Shown: positions 1-13,490, counted from the stretch's first letter. The stretch is DNA of 64,000 bases from Phallusia mammillata (GCA_003260075.1 QLIY01000711.1:1-64000); one strand, 5' to 3'. Notes: generated from the letters alone by a model not told the origin. Translations and numbers: made by a program.

Positions 1-2034
1 TTAGGTACAATACTAGTTTCAATGATACGTTTTCGTAAAACTTCCCCCGACTTTAATAGCGCTATATGAGCGTTTTCATCCGTTTTAGTGATTACGTGAT
101 GTGCGATTTAGCGTTTTAGTGTCACCCTGACCCTATAGTTGTTTCATTGCATCAAAATTTCGTTTGGTGTTCCGCAAACATATTTTAATGTATAAAGTGT
201 TCCGTGGCTCAAAAAAGTTGAAAAACACTGGCTTGGCACATATTGCCATTGCACATACACTGTGACCTATTTATTAACACTTATTTACATCCGACACTTA
301 TTTTATATTGGGTCCCATATCATCCACTGTCTTTTATAACCTTAATTGTTTCTGCATGCAGAAACTCATGGGTCCCCACACAAGCAAAGTTGTAAATAAT
401 GCATTTCAAGAGATAACAATGAGAAAGTTTGGCATTGTAACGTCAAACACAGTGATCGGTACTGTGCATAAATAAATATGCTATATGGGGTACAGACTAT
501 TTAAATTCATTCCATTTTTTGTTTTTCTATTTTATGACTATCTGAAAAAAAAGTGTTAAAGAGTGAGAAAATGGCTAAGACACAACAATCAGCTCCTATG
601 AATGGTGAATTGCATTTGACTGTAGGGGTCCAGTGGAGTAAATGATAGGTACTACAGAGTTTAACACAACAACCAACACCTACAAATGATACACTCTACA
701 AACTGTCCAAATTTCATTTAATTCATACATTGTTTAAAAAATTAAACCATTTGGGGGGCTAGTGGGGTAAATGTTAGGGCAACAGGGTTAAACACAACAT
801 TCTACACCTATAAATGGCACACTCTACAAGCTATATAAATTTCATTCAATTCTGAAATTGTCTACAAAATGGACCCATTTTGGGGGGCTGGTGGGGTAAT
901 GTTGGCGCGACAGGGTTGAACATAACAAACAACAACTATAAATAGCACACTCTATAAGCTGTCCAAATTTCATCAAATTCTGACAATGTTTTAAAAATTC
1001 ACCCTTTTTAGGGGGCTAGAGGGGTAAATATTGGGGCTACAGGGTTAAACACAACAATTGACACCTGTAAATGACAAATTCTGTAAGCTTTTGAAATTTC
1101 ACTAAATTCCGACACCGTTTAGAAAACTCACCCATCTTAGGGGGTCAGTGGGGTAACTGATGGGGTTTAACACCCAAAAGTAGAAAATATGAAACTACGA
1201 TGACCCAATTAACAGTCATGAAATTTTTTATCCAAATCGAACAATGTATGAAATTCTGACCACTAGAGGTGTTATCAGCAACATTCGTCAACGCTTCTGA
1301 CGTCATAAGGCTGTTAACACCCCTCTGACTGGCATGTGCAAAAACATCCACCACACACAAACACAAGTACCGTATGTACTGGTGCCTTTATTATACCATT
1401 ACACCACAGAAATCTTTCGTTTGTGGTGCGCAGCAACATACAAAAACGTTTTACACTTTGGGGTCTAGCGGGGTAAATACTGGGGTTATCAAGTCAAACA
1501 AAGCAGATGGCACATCTGCATAACTATATCTACCATCTGTGAAAGTTTCATCCAAATTCACCAAAGATTTCATGCCAAAAGTGCATGGACAAACTTCACT
1601 GGAGAAAAAAGAAAAAAAAACAAGAAAAAAAATGAGTGAAATCAAGATGCGCCCCCTTCAAGGAAGGGGACCCATAATGATAACATAACAATAAAGTTTG
1701 ATTGATCAAATATTTCCAAACTATGGTGCAATGGTTTCTTTGGCACCCATTTTACGCATTAAAAAACAGCAGTGCTTCATCATAGTCTGTGTTGATCAGT
1801 ATCTGAGGCAATCAATTGTTCGGAAAAAGGTTCTACATTTGGCCTACATGCATTTAAGTGGTGCATTAAATTCAAAACACTGTGTTGTTTCTCTGAGCTG
1901 AATCTGTACAATAATCTAGCCAAATACTGCCGAAGCCTACAAGACCAAACCTTAACAACAACATAGGACTTGAGTTAGTTATATGTGGCCCCAGACACAA
2001 TGGGTTAAGTTTTTTAAGCCATGTTTGTTTATAG
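1..2034. other. Repeat-rich non-coding left flank
   Basis: I see no supported coding exon before 2035. Most of the stretch is the tandem-repeat element listed at 230-1680. The open frame near 1698-1901 has no splice support or recognisable domain. The first exons of the gene whose 3' half starts at 2035 should lie here or beyond the left edge, but I could not identify them. Confidence 0.5.
230..1680 (+). repeat. Dispersed element with about 125-bp tandem monomers (copy 1)
   Basis: The core is a series of monomers, each about 125-130 bp, with a recurring G-rich motif (GGGGGCTAGTGGGGTAAAT type) near 753, 884, 1010, 1140 and 1460, followed by a conserved 'acagggttaaacacaaca' segment. A closely related copy in the same orientation lies at 57410-59017. 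Both share the same 5' unique part (starting near a 'ccattgcacatacact' motif and including 'attgggtccc') and the same 3' end ('ggggacccataat'). The outer motifs ATTGGGTCCC and GGGACCCATAAT are inverted relative to each other, which suggests a mobile element with an internal array. I saw no transposase coding. Confidence 0.7.
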
Positions 2035-4918
2035 GTGACAAGCAACATGGGAGCAGATGGAAGTGGAAGTGTTACAACCATACAGGGAACAGTAAGAGTA
2101 GGACAAATGTATGCAGAGTACAAAGCAAACCATGTTTATGGAGCATCGGATCCAAGTTGCGCACAAACCTTTTTCTATGTGGTAAGCATAAAAACAGTGT
2201 CCAAAGATAAGTTGTTCCACTGACTTTTAAACAACACAAACTCTTACTTTCAAAGCAACACACTCCAACTTAATTAGAAGAAAAAATGAATGTTAGATTT
2301 AAACATTTTTAGAGATCACCAGCTTGGCATTCAGTTTCACCATCAAGCATTACAACACCAATGTGGCAAACATCATCCACTGGTGAACTCAATGACGTGT
2401 TTTATGTGCAGGGATCAATGAGAAATATTCTTGTGGGGTAAAATACTTAACTACTAGTTTTTTAGACACATATAAGGGTTGCCATCAACTTGAAACCAAA
2501 AATAAGGACAACCGAAAAATTATTTTTTATATGAAACAAAACAAACGTTTTTGAACAAATGTTTGCATTCATACAAGCCATGACACATCATATGCAAAAT
2601 TTTGGTAGAAACAATCTGTTCCAGCCACTACTTGTTCGTAGAAAATACTTCACACAACAGCCTCACAACAGCTCAGGTCTAGGTTTACTTTTACTCCAGC
2701 AGGGATTTGTCTAGTAATTGTTGAAAATGATACAAAAGGACTCAAGTCAAAAATAAGGACATTTCTTAGAAATAAGGACACTGAACTTTCCAAGCCCTTT
2801 AAAATAAGGATAAATCATAGAAATGAGGATGGTATGGCAACCCTGCATATAACACATCCTGATCATCTGACAACAGAAGGGGTGAAAATATAGAGATGGA
2901 AAATGACTTCAGCATTAATTTTGTAACTAAACATTGTTGTGCAAAGTGTGACATTGTAAACAACTCTAAAAATGATTTTCAGTTTGTGTGCTAAATATTA
3001 GTTATGCAATTTAATACCACATCATATTTTTTATTACGCTTACTCTGTTAATTTTTCTTGTATTTTAGTTACATGCTACTTGCAAAAAACACAGATGCTA
3101 GGATTCAACAGAATGAAATAGAAGGTGTCATTCAAGAACTTATGGAGTCTATTTCAACTGTACAAGGTACAATGTATTCTTTACATTCATTTAATTGGCA
3201 CAAATTAGTGATAGACTACAAATGTTGTAAGGAGTTTAAAACAAATCAGCTGTAAAAATAGTCAAAAACCCCCCCCCCCACTACAAATGTTGTAAGGAGT
3301 TTAAAACAAATCAGCTGTAAAAATAGTTATAAATCAAAAACACACAGTCATTTTTTTCAAATGGGATATAATGCTTTTCCAAGTAAAAAGTAACTCATTA
3401 AAAACAGATTTCGGGTCTAAACCGTCTCAGTCGTGCATTCTTACTAAAGCAAGAAGTGAAAATTGCATTCCAGCCATTATTTGAACCTAATTTAAGTCCC
3501 CTAAAATTCCAAAAGAGAAAGAAATGCTTAAACAAAACTACAACAAGCCAGGCTATTTCGTTGCAGACTCACATTGAGGATGGCTCATTTGGGTGTGTTC
3601 TGTCCGAAGCAAAACTAAAAGCAATTACAAACCTCAACTTTGCTATAGTCCAATATTTTATCTGGCTATTGTCTGATTCCCATATCAAATATACCTTTTA
3701 GTGAAGTTTTGTTTATACCTATATGTGCCCACAATTGCAGCTGCATGTTGTAGTGTTAAACAGCTTATTGTTTTTAAAATTATTGACATGACTGTAACTG
3801 TAACCCCTTGATTATAAGCCACCGTTGAATGTAAGCCACACAATAGGTTCAGTGAAAAACTTTATAAGCCACATCTTGCAAATAAATAAATGTGGTGCCT
3901 ATGAGTTTAATTTTATTCCATTATCCAAGGAATTATATCAAGTTTATAATTGGTATGTTCTGCTATGTTGCACTTTCTCTGTAGTTGCAGCCTCGTCACA
4001 ATGCTCCAGCGACACCAACTCTCTTGCAGTGCCAGTCAATGCAATACATGGGCGAATTACAACAACTATTCCAAATAGCACACCTGGCTTTATCCACTTC
4101 AGACCATACAGTGAAACTGGTGTACCAAGTGCAATTTGTCCTGGACTTAAGTAAGGAATAATTTGGTATTTACTAGTGATGAGACGTTACCAGATTTTCA
4201 AGCGAGTACCGATACCGAGTATGAGTACCACATGTATATACCTTTGATACCGATTACAGAGTACAACTACCGAGTACTTAAATATAGTGTTGTAATTAAT
4301 GGTATATTACATGCTAATTTATCTGTCATGGGCGGGGTACATACACACACACACACATGCAGAAGCAAGCATGTACAAAAATGTGATTTCCACATGACAA
4401 CGAAAAAAATATACATAACCTGGTGGAACTTTTCCCGATTTGTGCTGTCCGAAGCAAGTATTGGCAAAAAGTTGCCTGTATTCTTATAGTTTAAACCGGC
4501 CTTCGGTATCGAACGTTGGTATCGAAAACTGGGGTTAAATATTTCGATAATATCAATACCACTGAAATCATTCGATACCATCGCTACTGAGTACCGGGTA
4601 CTCGTCCCATCACTAGTAGTTACTACCTGCAGTAGACTAAACAAAATATATGTTCATTGAATCATGTTATTATATAATTTCTCACTCACTACTGTAAGAT
4701 GTCATTTTGCAATACTTTGCAATTGTGGTGAACAGCTGTTTGCTTTTGTGCCATTTTTGCTTTGTAATATTAACAGATCAGATGGATGTAACTCTGCTCA
4801 AATGTGCATTGGAGGAACAAATGCAATGGCATATGGCAGTACAAGTGAATGTGGTGACTTTGCAGACTGGCCAACAAATAAACAAGATGAAACAATACTA
4901 ATTTTTTATGGCCCTTGA
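2035..4918 (+). CDS. Unrecognised gene, 3' part (5 exons, 5' incomplete)
   Basis: Five plus-strand segments join in frame through GT-AG introns: 2035-2181, 2313-2437, 3069-3166, 3985-4150 and 4777-4918, ending at TGA 4916-4918. They encode about 225 residues. The second last exon could start at 3985 or, through a nearby second AG, at 3991. The C-terminal part is Cys-rich (Cys in SSQCSSD, ICPG, DGCNSAQMC and SECGDF), so it is probably extracellular or lumenal. I see no transmembrane segment in the visible part and do not recognise the family. A poly(A) signal AATAAA lies at about 5153-5158. The first visible exon begins at an acceptor, so the N-terminus is missing. A second identical copy of the last exon (5622-5763) sits in an apparent unmerged allele copy and is probably not a real extra exon. 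Confidence 0.6.
2474..2846 (+). repeat. Short dispersed repeat with inverted ends (copy 1)
   Basis: The element starts with GGGTTGCCATC and ends with ATGGCAACCCT, so its termini are inverted repeats. Inside it carries the phrase 'aaaataaggaca' several times. It lies in an intron of the unrecognised gene. An inverted copy lies at 16926-17294 and partial copies at 55885-56050 and near 59030-59095. It has no coding capacity, so it is a non-autonomous element. Confidence 0.65.
3218..3328. repeat. Ten-C join with a 50-bp repeated flank
   Basis: The C run at 3269-3279 separates two copies of about 50 bp (3218-3268 and 3280-3328). It is inside an intron. I read it as an unmerged contig overlap. Confidence 0.6.
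4174..4615 (+). mobile_element. hAT-like MITE with 8-bp target duplication
   Basis: The terminal inverted repeat starts TAGTGATGAGACG and ends CGTCCCATCACTA. The element is flanked by GTATTTAC (4166-4173) and GTAGTTAC (4616-4623), an 8-bp duplication with one mismatch, as expected for the hAT superfamily. It is 442 bp long, lies in an intron and has no transposase. A truncated relative lies at 59100-59395, sharing 'gtgctgtccgaagcaa' and 'tggtatcgaaaact'. Confidence 0.75.
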
Positions 4919-6205
4919 ACATACAGTGCTGTAATCGTTTTGTCAGCAATTTATACATTGCAAATGTCCCTGTGCCCGTGTAACAAATCAAGGCATTCAT
5001 AGTAACCTTTCATGATTGGTGTCCTTAGTGGTATCTATGTTTAAAAAGACAAACAACCAAAGTTGTAGCCAAATTTGTCATGTACATTCTGATATACATT
5101 TACCATGATAATGATTTTTGAGATTAATACCATTTCATGTATTGTTCTGTACAATAAAGAAATGTATTTCATAAATCCTTTGCAATATCATGCCTGTAAA
5201 CACAACAGAAATGACTTTCACTTAGTACAGGGGCGGGCAACTTCTCCAGTCGGCAGGCCTCATATGGGAAAATGGAGTACTTGACGGGGCGGATTCCCGA
5301 ATCGATACATTAATCGCGTATTTATCCAGTGATTTAAAACTGATTTTTTACCACCTAAACCCCCCCCCCCAAACTGGGGTTAAATATTTCGATAATATCA
5401 ATACCACTGAAATCATTCCATACCATCGCTACTGAGTACCGGGTACTCGTCCCATCACTAGTAGTTATTACCTGCAGTAGACTAAACAAAGTATATGTTC
5501 ATTGAATCATGTTATTATATAATTTCTCACTCACTACTGTAAGATGTCATTTTGCAATACTTTGCAATTGTGGTGAACAGCTGTTTGCTTTTGTGCCATT
5601 TTTGCTTTGTAATATTAACAGATCAGATGGATGTAACTCTGCTCAAATGTGCATTGGAGGAACAAATGCAATGGCATATGGCAGTACAAGTGAATGTGGT
5701 GACTTTGCAGACTGGCCAACAAATAAACAAGATGAAACAATACTAATTTTTTATGGCCCTTGAACATACAGTGCTGTAATCGTTTTGTCAGCAATTTATA
5801 CATTGCAAATGTCCCTGTGCCCGTGTAACAAATCAAGGCATTCATAGTAATCTTTCATGATTGGTGTTCTTAGTGGTATCTGTGGTTAAAAAGACAAACA
5901 ACCAAAGTTGTAGCCAAATTTGTCATGTACATTCTGATATACATTTACCATGATAATGATTTTTGAGATTAATACCATTTCATGTATTGTTCTGTACAAT
6001 AAAGAAATGTATTTCATAAATCCTTTGCAATATCATGCCTGTAAACACAACAGAAATGACTTTCACTTAGTACAGGGGCGGGCAACTTCTCCAGTCGGCA
6101 GGCCTCATATGGGAAAATGGAGTACTTGGCGGGCCGGATTCCTGAATCGATACATTAATCGCGTATTTATCCAGTGATTTAAAACTGATTTTTTACCACC
6201 TAAAC
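4526..6205. repeat. Ten-C join with a repeated flank of about 835 bp
   Basis: 4526-5360 and 5371-6205 are near-identical copies separated by a C run (5360-5370). Both contain the right end of the MITE, the last exon of the unrecognised gene, its poly(A) signal and the left end of the next MITE. They differ by scattered single bases. The sequence continues uniquely only from copy 2. This fits two alleles whose contig ends were placed side by side. Confidence 0.7.
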
Positions 6206-7524
6206 CAAATACAATACAGTCCAAACAATCTAACTGATATAACATAAAATTATCCACCACAGCAAATTTAATGCATACACCACAGACTTAGATACTGGTG
6301 AAACACTTACTAGGCTACACATGGGGAAACAAAGGAAACCATGAAAGCAGGCCACACACATGGTTGGCAGATATGTCGTAACAATGGACATAAGGTGCAA
6401 TGGTAACAACGGCGGGAAAGTTTTTTGCTATTGGGGAGCGTTACTGTCCGTTGCAACTATAATTTGATGCAGTAAGCAAGTAGTGGGGGATTGCGGCAGA
6501 CTGTGGCCGCGGGCCACATTATCATGTAAGACCTGGAACTGTCTGCGGGCCGCTCAAAATCCCGTCGCAGGCTGGATCCGGCCCGCGGGCCAGATGGTGC
6601 CCGCCCCTGACTTAGTACAATTTATTTTTCATCACCTTCTTTTTAAAGAAATATAACTGTATGTTTATTAATGTATTAATTTATATTTGCTTAGTTTTAT
6701 GCAAAATAACAATAAGTGCTTATTTAAACTAAATCTTAAAATGCAACTGTACAAGTTTATGCTTTGGCTTTGCGTTGGACAATCCCTAAATGCAACATAT
6801 GCATATTAATTTCCTCTCCACAACAAAAGCAAAAAACTCAATTAACTGTAACAACACCCACACCAAACATGCACATCTCCAAGTACATGGCTTTAATAAA
6901 AAAAGAATGTATATTGTTTAATGTCCATGAATACTAATATACAACAACATATTTCTTTAAAACTAAAAACATCTCATGACAAAAATTATCAATTGTTTTT
7001 AAGATGCAAAATAAACTCAACAAAATATTAAATTAGAACATTTTTTAATTGCATTACTCACCTGTTCATATTGTGATCAATGAAAAGTATGATACACTTG
7101 TAAAACAATTTTCAGTTTTGCAACAATGCAGGCGAGTCGGACAAAAACAGAAGACATTAATTGCCAGGTGTAAACGCACTTGTTCTGCTCCTTCGTTCCC
7201 GCGCTTTTTAAAGGCGACGTAAATTTAACAAGACTAATCAAACAGGAAATCCACAATTAACGAACAAAATAATACAAATAGAAATAAAAAATCTTCGTTT
7301 TTTTCGAACAGTTATTTGTTTTGAAGCGTACTAAATAATTTTAAATCAAAAGAAACTTCGTTTAAATATATTACTTTACTCTCATCCGCTTTTCCATAGT
7401 AAACAAACACATTTGATTTGACAAATGGACACGGTAAAATTGTAAACAAATCTACAACTACATTATATCTGCAGTTCTCCACGTTTTGGGGGGCAAAATA
7501 TAATTCTTAAGTGTAATTTGATAC
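4919..7524. other. Intergenic region before the BTB gene
   Basis: Apart from the allele-like second copy (5371-6205) and the hAT-like MITE (6073-6609), I see no coding sequence. 6620-7524 is AT-rich and should hold the promoter of the BTB/BACK gene, but I found no clear TATA box or other site there. Confidence 0.5.
6073..6609 (+). mobile_element. hAT-like MITE with perfect 8-bp target duplication
   Basis: The 537-bp element starts CAGGGGCGGGCA and ends TGCCCGCCCCTG, a perfect 12-bp inverted repeat. It is flanked on both sides by ACTTAGTA (6065-6072 and 6610-6617), a perfect 8-bp duplication typical of hAT elements. The interior is GC-rich near its right end and contains no transposase. A truncated left end of the same insertion is seen at 5228-5360, cut by the ten-C join. 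Confidence 0.85.
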
Positions 7525-10500
7525 ATGTTTAAAACTATGAGTAACGTTTCATCCCCTCCTGCTGACACGACAGATGAGAAAACAATTGGAGACAAGAATG
7601 CAATCGTTTCCTCAATATCCTGGTAAGTGGTATGTGTAAATAAACGTATTTTAAAAACCACAATATCTGATGAAAAATTGTTACTATTGTCAAGGTTTTG
7701 CAACAATGAAGAAATGAGTGATATAGTTTTGAAGCTTGGAGCTGAACGATTCCATGCACACAAGTTTGTTCTTGTTTTAATGAGTGATGTTTTTCGAACA
7801 ATGTGTTCAAAAAGGTATGTTTATTTAAATTGTTTTTCAGCTCCAAGTGGATGTTTTTTACAAATGCAGTGAGTCTTTTGGCATCCATGGAATTCAGTTA
7901 ACAATGTTGCAACCATTTTGTATCAGTGATCAGTTTTTTTGCACATTGTAATTTTCATCAAGTTTCATATTTTGCAGATGGGACCATGACAATGTAAATG
8001 AACTGGAATTAAGTGAATGCAATGAGTGCATACCTGTGTTTCCTAAGTTCCTCCACTTTTTATATCATGGAACAGTTTCTGTGAAAACCGCAACAGCACT
8101 ACCTTTGCTTATGTTGGCAGACAAGTATAATGTAAAGCCACTAAAATTGAGCTGTGAAAAGTACATTCAAACACAGGTAAACACATTCTGCAAAAACTTG
8201 TTTTATGCATTGCAAAACAGCTATTTTTTAAGCATAATCAAGCAAATTAGCTGTGCAACACACACCCCCCCCCCTGAGCTGTGAAAAGTACATTCAAACA
8301 CAGGTAAACACATTCTGCAAAAGCTTGTTTTATGCATTGCAAAATAGCTATTTTTTAAGCATAATCAAGCAAATTAGCTGTGCAACACACGAATATATAA
8401 AAACTTGAATAATATCTTTCACCAGTTTTCAAGTATATGTAAGTATTTCTGACATAAAGAAGATCCATCAAATGTAGATTAATTTGACAATAGATGGAAA
8501 AAAATTATAACTTTGACAACAGGTGGAAGTAGGCAATGTAGCTGGGGCAATTCGATGGCTTCCATATCTACAGCTTTGTGGACACAAAGAGCTGGAAAAG
8601 GAATGCATAGATGTTATCATTACACAAATGGAATTAGTTTTGTCACAACACGAATTTCTGCTTCTTGGCATTGAACTGTTGAGCATTTTACTGGAACGAA
8701 ATGATCTTGTAGTATTGTGTGAATATAGTTTGTATCAGGTAAGAGTTTTTGAAAGTGGGAATACTTTTACAATTTTTGTTGGATTTATTGGTTTGTAATT
8801 TCAGTTTTGGATGCAAAAAGAGGTCTGCAGTGTTGGTTGAAAATCTGCTTGCACCCCAAACTTCATATTTGCAAACAATAAACTAACATGGCAACCATTT
8901 GAAATACGCTATTGCTGCCAGGCATAATGTATAATCAAGTATTGCTCAGCCAGCAGTTTTATTATCAGTACATTTCATGTAACATTTTAAGCTAATCAAT
9001 AGTGACATTGCGAATGTTTTTAGGGGGTTGTAAAGTGGATTGAATCTCATGACAACAAGGAATTAAGCAAGCACTATCTGAAAACATTGTTTCCTTTGCT
9101 ACGTTTTCCCATGATGTTTCCTGAGCAGCTTTTGATGATCGAAAGCTCAGAATTTTACCAAAGTAACAGTGACATTATTTCCCCATATCTGGCCCTTGCT
9201 CACAGATTCAGATCTCTTGTATCAGAGGTAAGGAAAGGGTTATACTGCTAGATAACAACATGATTGTTTTAACAACAGTTTTAGCAACCTGTTTAATAAT
9301 GTGATCAGAATTTTTTGCATATGATTGTGACAAGGTCACCACACAATGGGGCAATTTTATCCACAGGTTTTACCTAAAACATGTTTACTTGGTTAGAAAC
9401 AGCGGTGTTAATGCTTAAAATGAGGTTGCATTTAGTTGTGTGTTAAAGAATTTTCAGCTGCAATAAATATATGGGTTATCAGGTTGTAGACAATACCTTC
9501 CTGGAAGCACTGTATCGGCCACGAAACTACACACATAGTCTCTGGTGTCAGTTTGTTAACCTTGGTGCTGATCATGCTTCATTCTTCGGGAAAACCATCA
9601 AGCTGTCAACCACTAATGATCTTCTGAATAGCTCACTTCGTTCTCAGGAGCCTAACTGGCAGGTGTGGAAAATTGACCAATAAACAGTCTTGAATATATG
9701 TCAGATAAGTTCGGTCTAGCACAAATTGCTGAGTCATGTAATTTGACAACCAATGTTCACAATGATGAACCTAAAAATTGCAAATTGCAAAACTTACATG
9801 ACAAATGACATTTAGCTGCTGAAATTCAATTATCAGCCTGCTAAATTTGATGAGCCAATGTTATTTGAAAAGTAAACTAAAATTACAGAAATTTAAAACT
9901 GTTACATTCCCTTTACAGATTCAGATTATTAATGACAAGCAAGATGGAAATGGTGGTGTAAAAATAGCGTCAAGCTGTGGTAAGTAATAAACACATTGTC
10001 TGTTAAACTGTGTTGAAGTATAAATATAAAATTGTAAAAAAATACTTTCTCTAGATGTTGGTGTTTTAATATCTTGCCTAATCGCCTTTTATCACAACAG
10101 ATTATTCCAGCTAAAAGTAACATTTTATTTAACACCAAAATGTTATTAGACACAATGTCTTGGAGATTAAGAGGGCCTAGTTCATTTGCAGTATCATCTG
10201 CACCTACTTTATCAGTGCCCCTTCAGATGAGCATTAAACCACTCAAACCTCTTCGCCCAAATTTGGTAGTTGATGTTTCTATGTTTATGGTAAAAAAGGA
10301 TTCACTCTACAAACATTTGGATACTGCTACTGTCAGTTTTACAGAGCTTGATTCAGGTTTGTTTTAGTTAGGCTGTGGTTTTTGCACAAGTCTGTAGTGA
10401 AATTTTTATGTGAAAAGTAGTGAAAATTTTAAAGTTGCTAACATTTTTACAAAAAAATGCTGCTGACAAATACTAATTTTGTACATTTTTTTCAAAAGCC

Positions 10501-11821
10501 TAGATGTTTTTGCCAATTTTGTTTAACCATTGCTTTTGGACAATATCCCCACCAAACCTAATTTATCTTTTATTGTCTTGGTAAATAAATGACTGCCAAT
10601 TTTATAGTTTGCAAAAAGCAGTTGCATAACAAAATAGGCCTCGATAGAATTTCAATTTAAAATGCAGCCCATAATATCCATCAAGATTTTATTTTACTTT
10701 AAAAAAATGTATTTTCCATTTTACAGGTTCTCAACCCCAAATCCCCATAACAAACCATGGGTTCACTCGTGCCACCCAAGCGCAGGGAGCATCCATATTT
10801 CAGCCATCTCCCATGCATTTCACCTTCACAACATTGCCAACTCCAGTGGAAAACGACACATTCTTAAGGTTAAAAATGTTTTTCAATTGATTATTATTTT
10901 TAAGTTGCTGGAAGAAATAGTTTGCTTAAAATTTGAAAACTGTTTTATTCAAGTGTAAAATCGACTGTTGTTGTTACAAAACTTAAAGGTTACTTGCACA
11001 ACCTACAGGTAATGACACCCCCCCCCCATCGACTGTTGTTGTTACAAAACTTAAAGGTTACTTGCACAACCTACAAGTAATGTCATTACTCTTTGGTGTA
11101 CTTTCACAACAAGACAAACTGTGAAATAACAGCTACACAGCGTTTTAAAAATTGATGAAATATAATACGTCAAAAAGTCAAACTTCTTTTGGAGTTTTGA
11201 TAAGGTCGCCCCCCCCCCTGTGAAATAACAGCTACACAGCGTTTTAAAAATTGATGAAATATAATAGAGTTTTTATAAGGCCAAGTAGATAATGAGTAAC
11301 TTAAAACAAAATGGAATTTAATCCTGTTTGAAAACAGCAAACTGGTTTGGACTAGATATTTTTCTCAAACCAGAATGAAACTCCAACCCGAAAATAGTTA
11401 AGCGAACCCGAACAAACAAAAACAACAAATAGTGAACTCGAACCAAACCTGAACCCTTAACAAGTGATTCAACTCCCTGCTTTTGATAATAACTAAAGCC
11501 CGAACATGCTTCGCCAACAAAGCACTTCTGATTTTAACCCATCCTAAGAGCGTGGTCAAAACCCAACTCCAGCACAATAATCCTGACCTTTTTTACAGAC
11601 ATCGTTTTTCCCGGGACGATTTCGAGCATCCCGCCGAAGTTCCGTGCGTCTCCTTCGGCCCGCACTTCGCAAGTCTGCCGAGGCCTTGTCAGTCGGTGCG
11701 TGTGGCGCTTATCATGAAACCCCGCTTCAGGACACCCACCGAACCCGCTAGTGGGTGCACCGAAAATGAGAAAAGCGACCAAGATGCGTCAGGCGTGTAC
11801 GATCTACCCCTGTTGGGTTAA
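7525..11821 (+). CDS. BTBD17: BTB/BACK-domain protein, BTBD17-like (10 exons)
   Basis: Exons: 7525-7622, 7695-7814, 7978-8176, 8523-8738, 9024-9227, 9483-9662, 9919-9979, 10111-10356, 10727-10868, 11599-11821, giving 562 codons and stop TAA. All introns are GT-AG and the phases agree. A BTB/POZ domain occupies about residues 35-140 (motifs MSDIVLKLG, FHAHKFVL, LHFLYHGTVSVKT, LADKYNV). A BACK-like helical region follows to about residue 275. The C-terminal half keeps the BTBD17 landmarks PRNY near its start and an 'ALIMKP...RTP' segment near its end. BTBD17 proteins are about 480 residues and usually carry a signal peptide; none is visible here. BTB proteins commonly dimerise or serve as cullin-3 adaptors, but I cannot assign a partner. 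The junction between exons 7 and 8 is the least certain: I used the acceptor before 10111 because it alone keeps the downstream homology in frame. Confidence 0.72.
8148..8391. repeat. Ten-C join duplicating the end of BTB exon 3
   Basis: Copies at 8148-8264 and 8275-8391 flank a C run (8265-8274). Both contain the last part of exon 3 and its splice donor. I used the donor in copy 1; the second is read as the other allele. Confidence 0.6.
10960..11283. repeat. Two adjacent ten-C joins in the last BTB intron
   Basis: 10960-11017 is repeated at 11028-11085 across C run 11018-11027. About 11119-11208 is repeated, in shorter form, at 11219-11283 across C run 11209-11218. Both lie in the intron before the last BTB exon and are interpreted as allele overlaps. 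Confidence 0.55.
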
Positions 11822-11866
11822 TATTGGACTGGCGCCTGATTACCTTGTATTTACTTTTCAACTAAA

Positions 11867-12126
11867 CAGTGGTTCCCAACCAGAGAGGAATTCCTTCCAA
11901 GGGCGGAATTTTAAAACTTTAGTGGAGAAATTTACTCTAGATTTTTTTATGTGGTTGGTAAATAGACACTTAAGCTTTGGGAATAGAACCTGTGAAGTTG
12001 ATGAAAGACTCAATTTTAAATGATCTTTGTATGGTTTAGCATCTACTATGTAGTCTATTAGGGAGGAATGAAAATGTTTTGAACTGTTTAAGGGAGGAAT
12101 TCGTCGAAAAAGGTTGGGAATCACTA
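11867..12126 (-). mobile_element. hAT-like short element (CAGTGGTTCCCAACC ends), copy 1
   Basis: The left end reads CAGTGGTTCCCAACC and the right end GGTTGGGAATCACT, an inverted repeat of about 14 bp. An inverted relative lies at 27338-27547. No clean target duplication could be read, so the boundaries may be off by several bases. Confidence 0.6.
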
Positions 12127-12607
12127 AATTAAACGTTCCTGTCTGCGACCACTGAGTTAGAAAATTTTTGTTCCATCGTATCTCATGCGTTTGTGTTTCT
12201 TTGTTCCTAGAGTTGCAAGTTAGATAAATAAGTTTTCCTACTAAAAAATAGAATAACATACATTTCACTGTCCGTCTTAGACTATAGAAAACGCCCACAG
12301 TAGTTCTTCTTTTATCAGCGAAGGATTTCTTTATCACTGAAGTTTCTTCTTTTATTATCCTACATTACATAACCACTGCATACCCTAAAGCACTATGTAA
12401 TAGGGACAGTTAAGATAAAACTACTTTCCCATTCTGAACCAGTGCAATATTAACTATTCGCTGTCTAACGTTTCCACTGCTATTCCATTTGCGACAATTG
12501 CAATCAGCTTTTTTATGGTCTTTTTTCCCTATCCAATGCCCAGGTTGATTTTTTCAAACCCTGCGCGTTGACCGCCTATGTGATATGGTTATTTTGTTGT
12601 TTACGAT

Positions 12608-12736
12608 AAACTAACCTGTGTGCATCTCCAAACGAGTTTTATGTATATGCAGTCGACTTCAAGAATTTCCCCCCCCCCAAACTAACCTGTGTGCATCTCC
12701 AAACGAGTTTTATGTATATGCAGTCGGCTTCAAGGA
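12608..12736. repeat. Ten-C join with repeated flank
   Basis: 12608-12668 is repeated at 12679-12736 across the C run 12669-12678, with a few base differences. It is interpreted as unmerged allele ends. Confidence 0.55.
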
Positions 12737-13037
12737 GAATTCGATATCAGGGTAGTCGAAATACGTTTGCGCAATGGAATATTCAGTTACAGCTATGAAA
12801 AGTGAGAGAAAAAATGGTAACCTTCAGAAACCAAAGGACCAAACACCGATGTGGCCATTTTTGTGTTGATTTCAACGATTCCTTATTCGCTTGGACATTT
12901 TCTGCTTTCTCGAGCAGAGATTTTTTATCATGACTAATATAGGTTACAACGAAACCGAATTAACACCGACGCTGTCATCGTTGTGTCTACAACATAAAAA
13001 TAAAACGACTTCGCCTTAAACATTACCAATGTCAAAT

Positions 13038-13490
13038 TCTTGACGTCGTATATGTACACTGCCAACGTCATTTTCCCATAAACCATCAAGCTCTAAAAGG
13101 ATTTAACAGGGACTGCCCTGGCGCACTTTCACAGGTAGGTCACGTGATCTGGACTACACGTGCGAATGTCACGTTCGCCTTTCCAAGCCAAACACCTACT
13201 TTCACGAAACGCTGTGAAAACGCGGAAGGTAAAATGTAAAGCTACAGTGCCAATGAACCCCCCCCCCTCTTGACGTCGTATATGTACACTGCCAACGTCA
13301 TTTTCCCATAAACCACCAAGTTAACAATTTGTTCTAACAGTATTTAACAGGGATTGCCCTGGTGCACTTTCACAGGTAGGTCACGTGATCTGGACTACAC
13401 GTGCGAATGTCACGTTCGCCTTTCCAAGCCAAATACCTACTTTCACGAAACGCGGAAGGAGTAAAATGTAAAGCTACAGTGCCAACGAAT
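13038..13490. repeat. Ten-C join with a repeated flank of about 220 bp
   Basis: 13038-13257 is repeated at 13268-13490 across the C run 13258-13267. The copies differ by base changes and by small insertions or deletions, as expected for alleles in a highly polymorphic species. Confidence 0.6.
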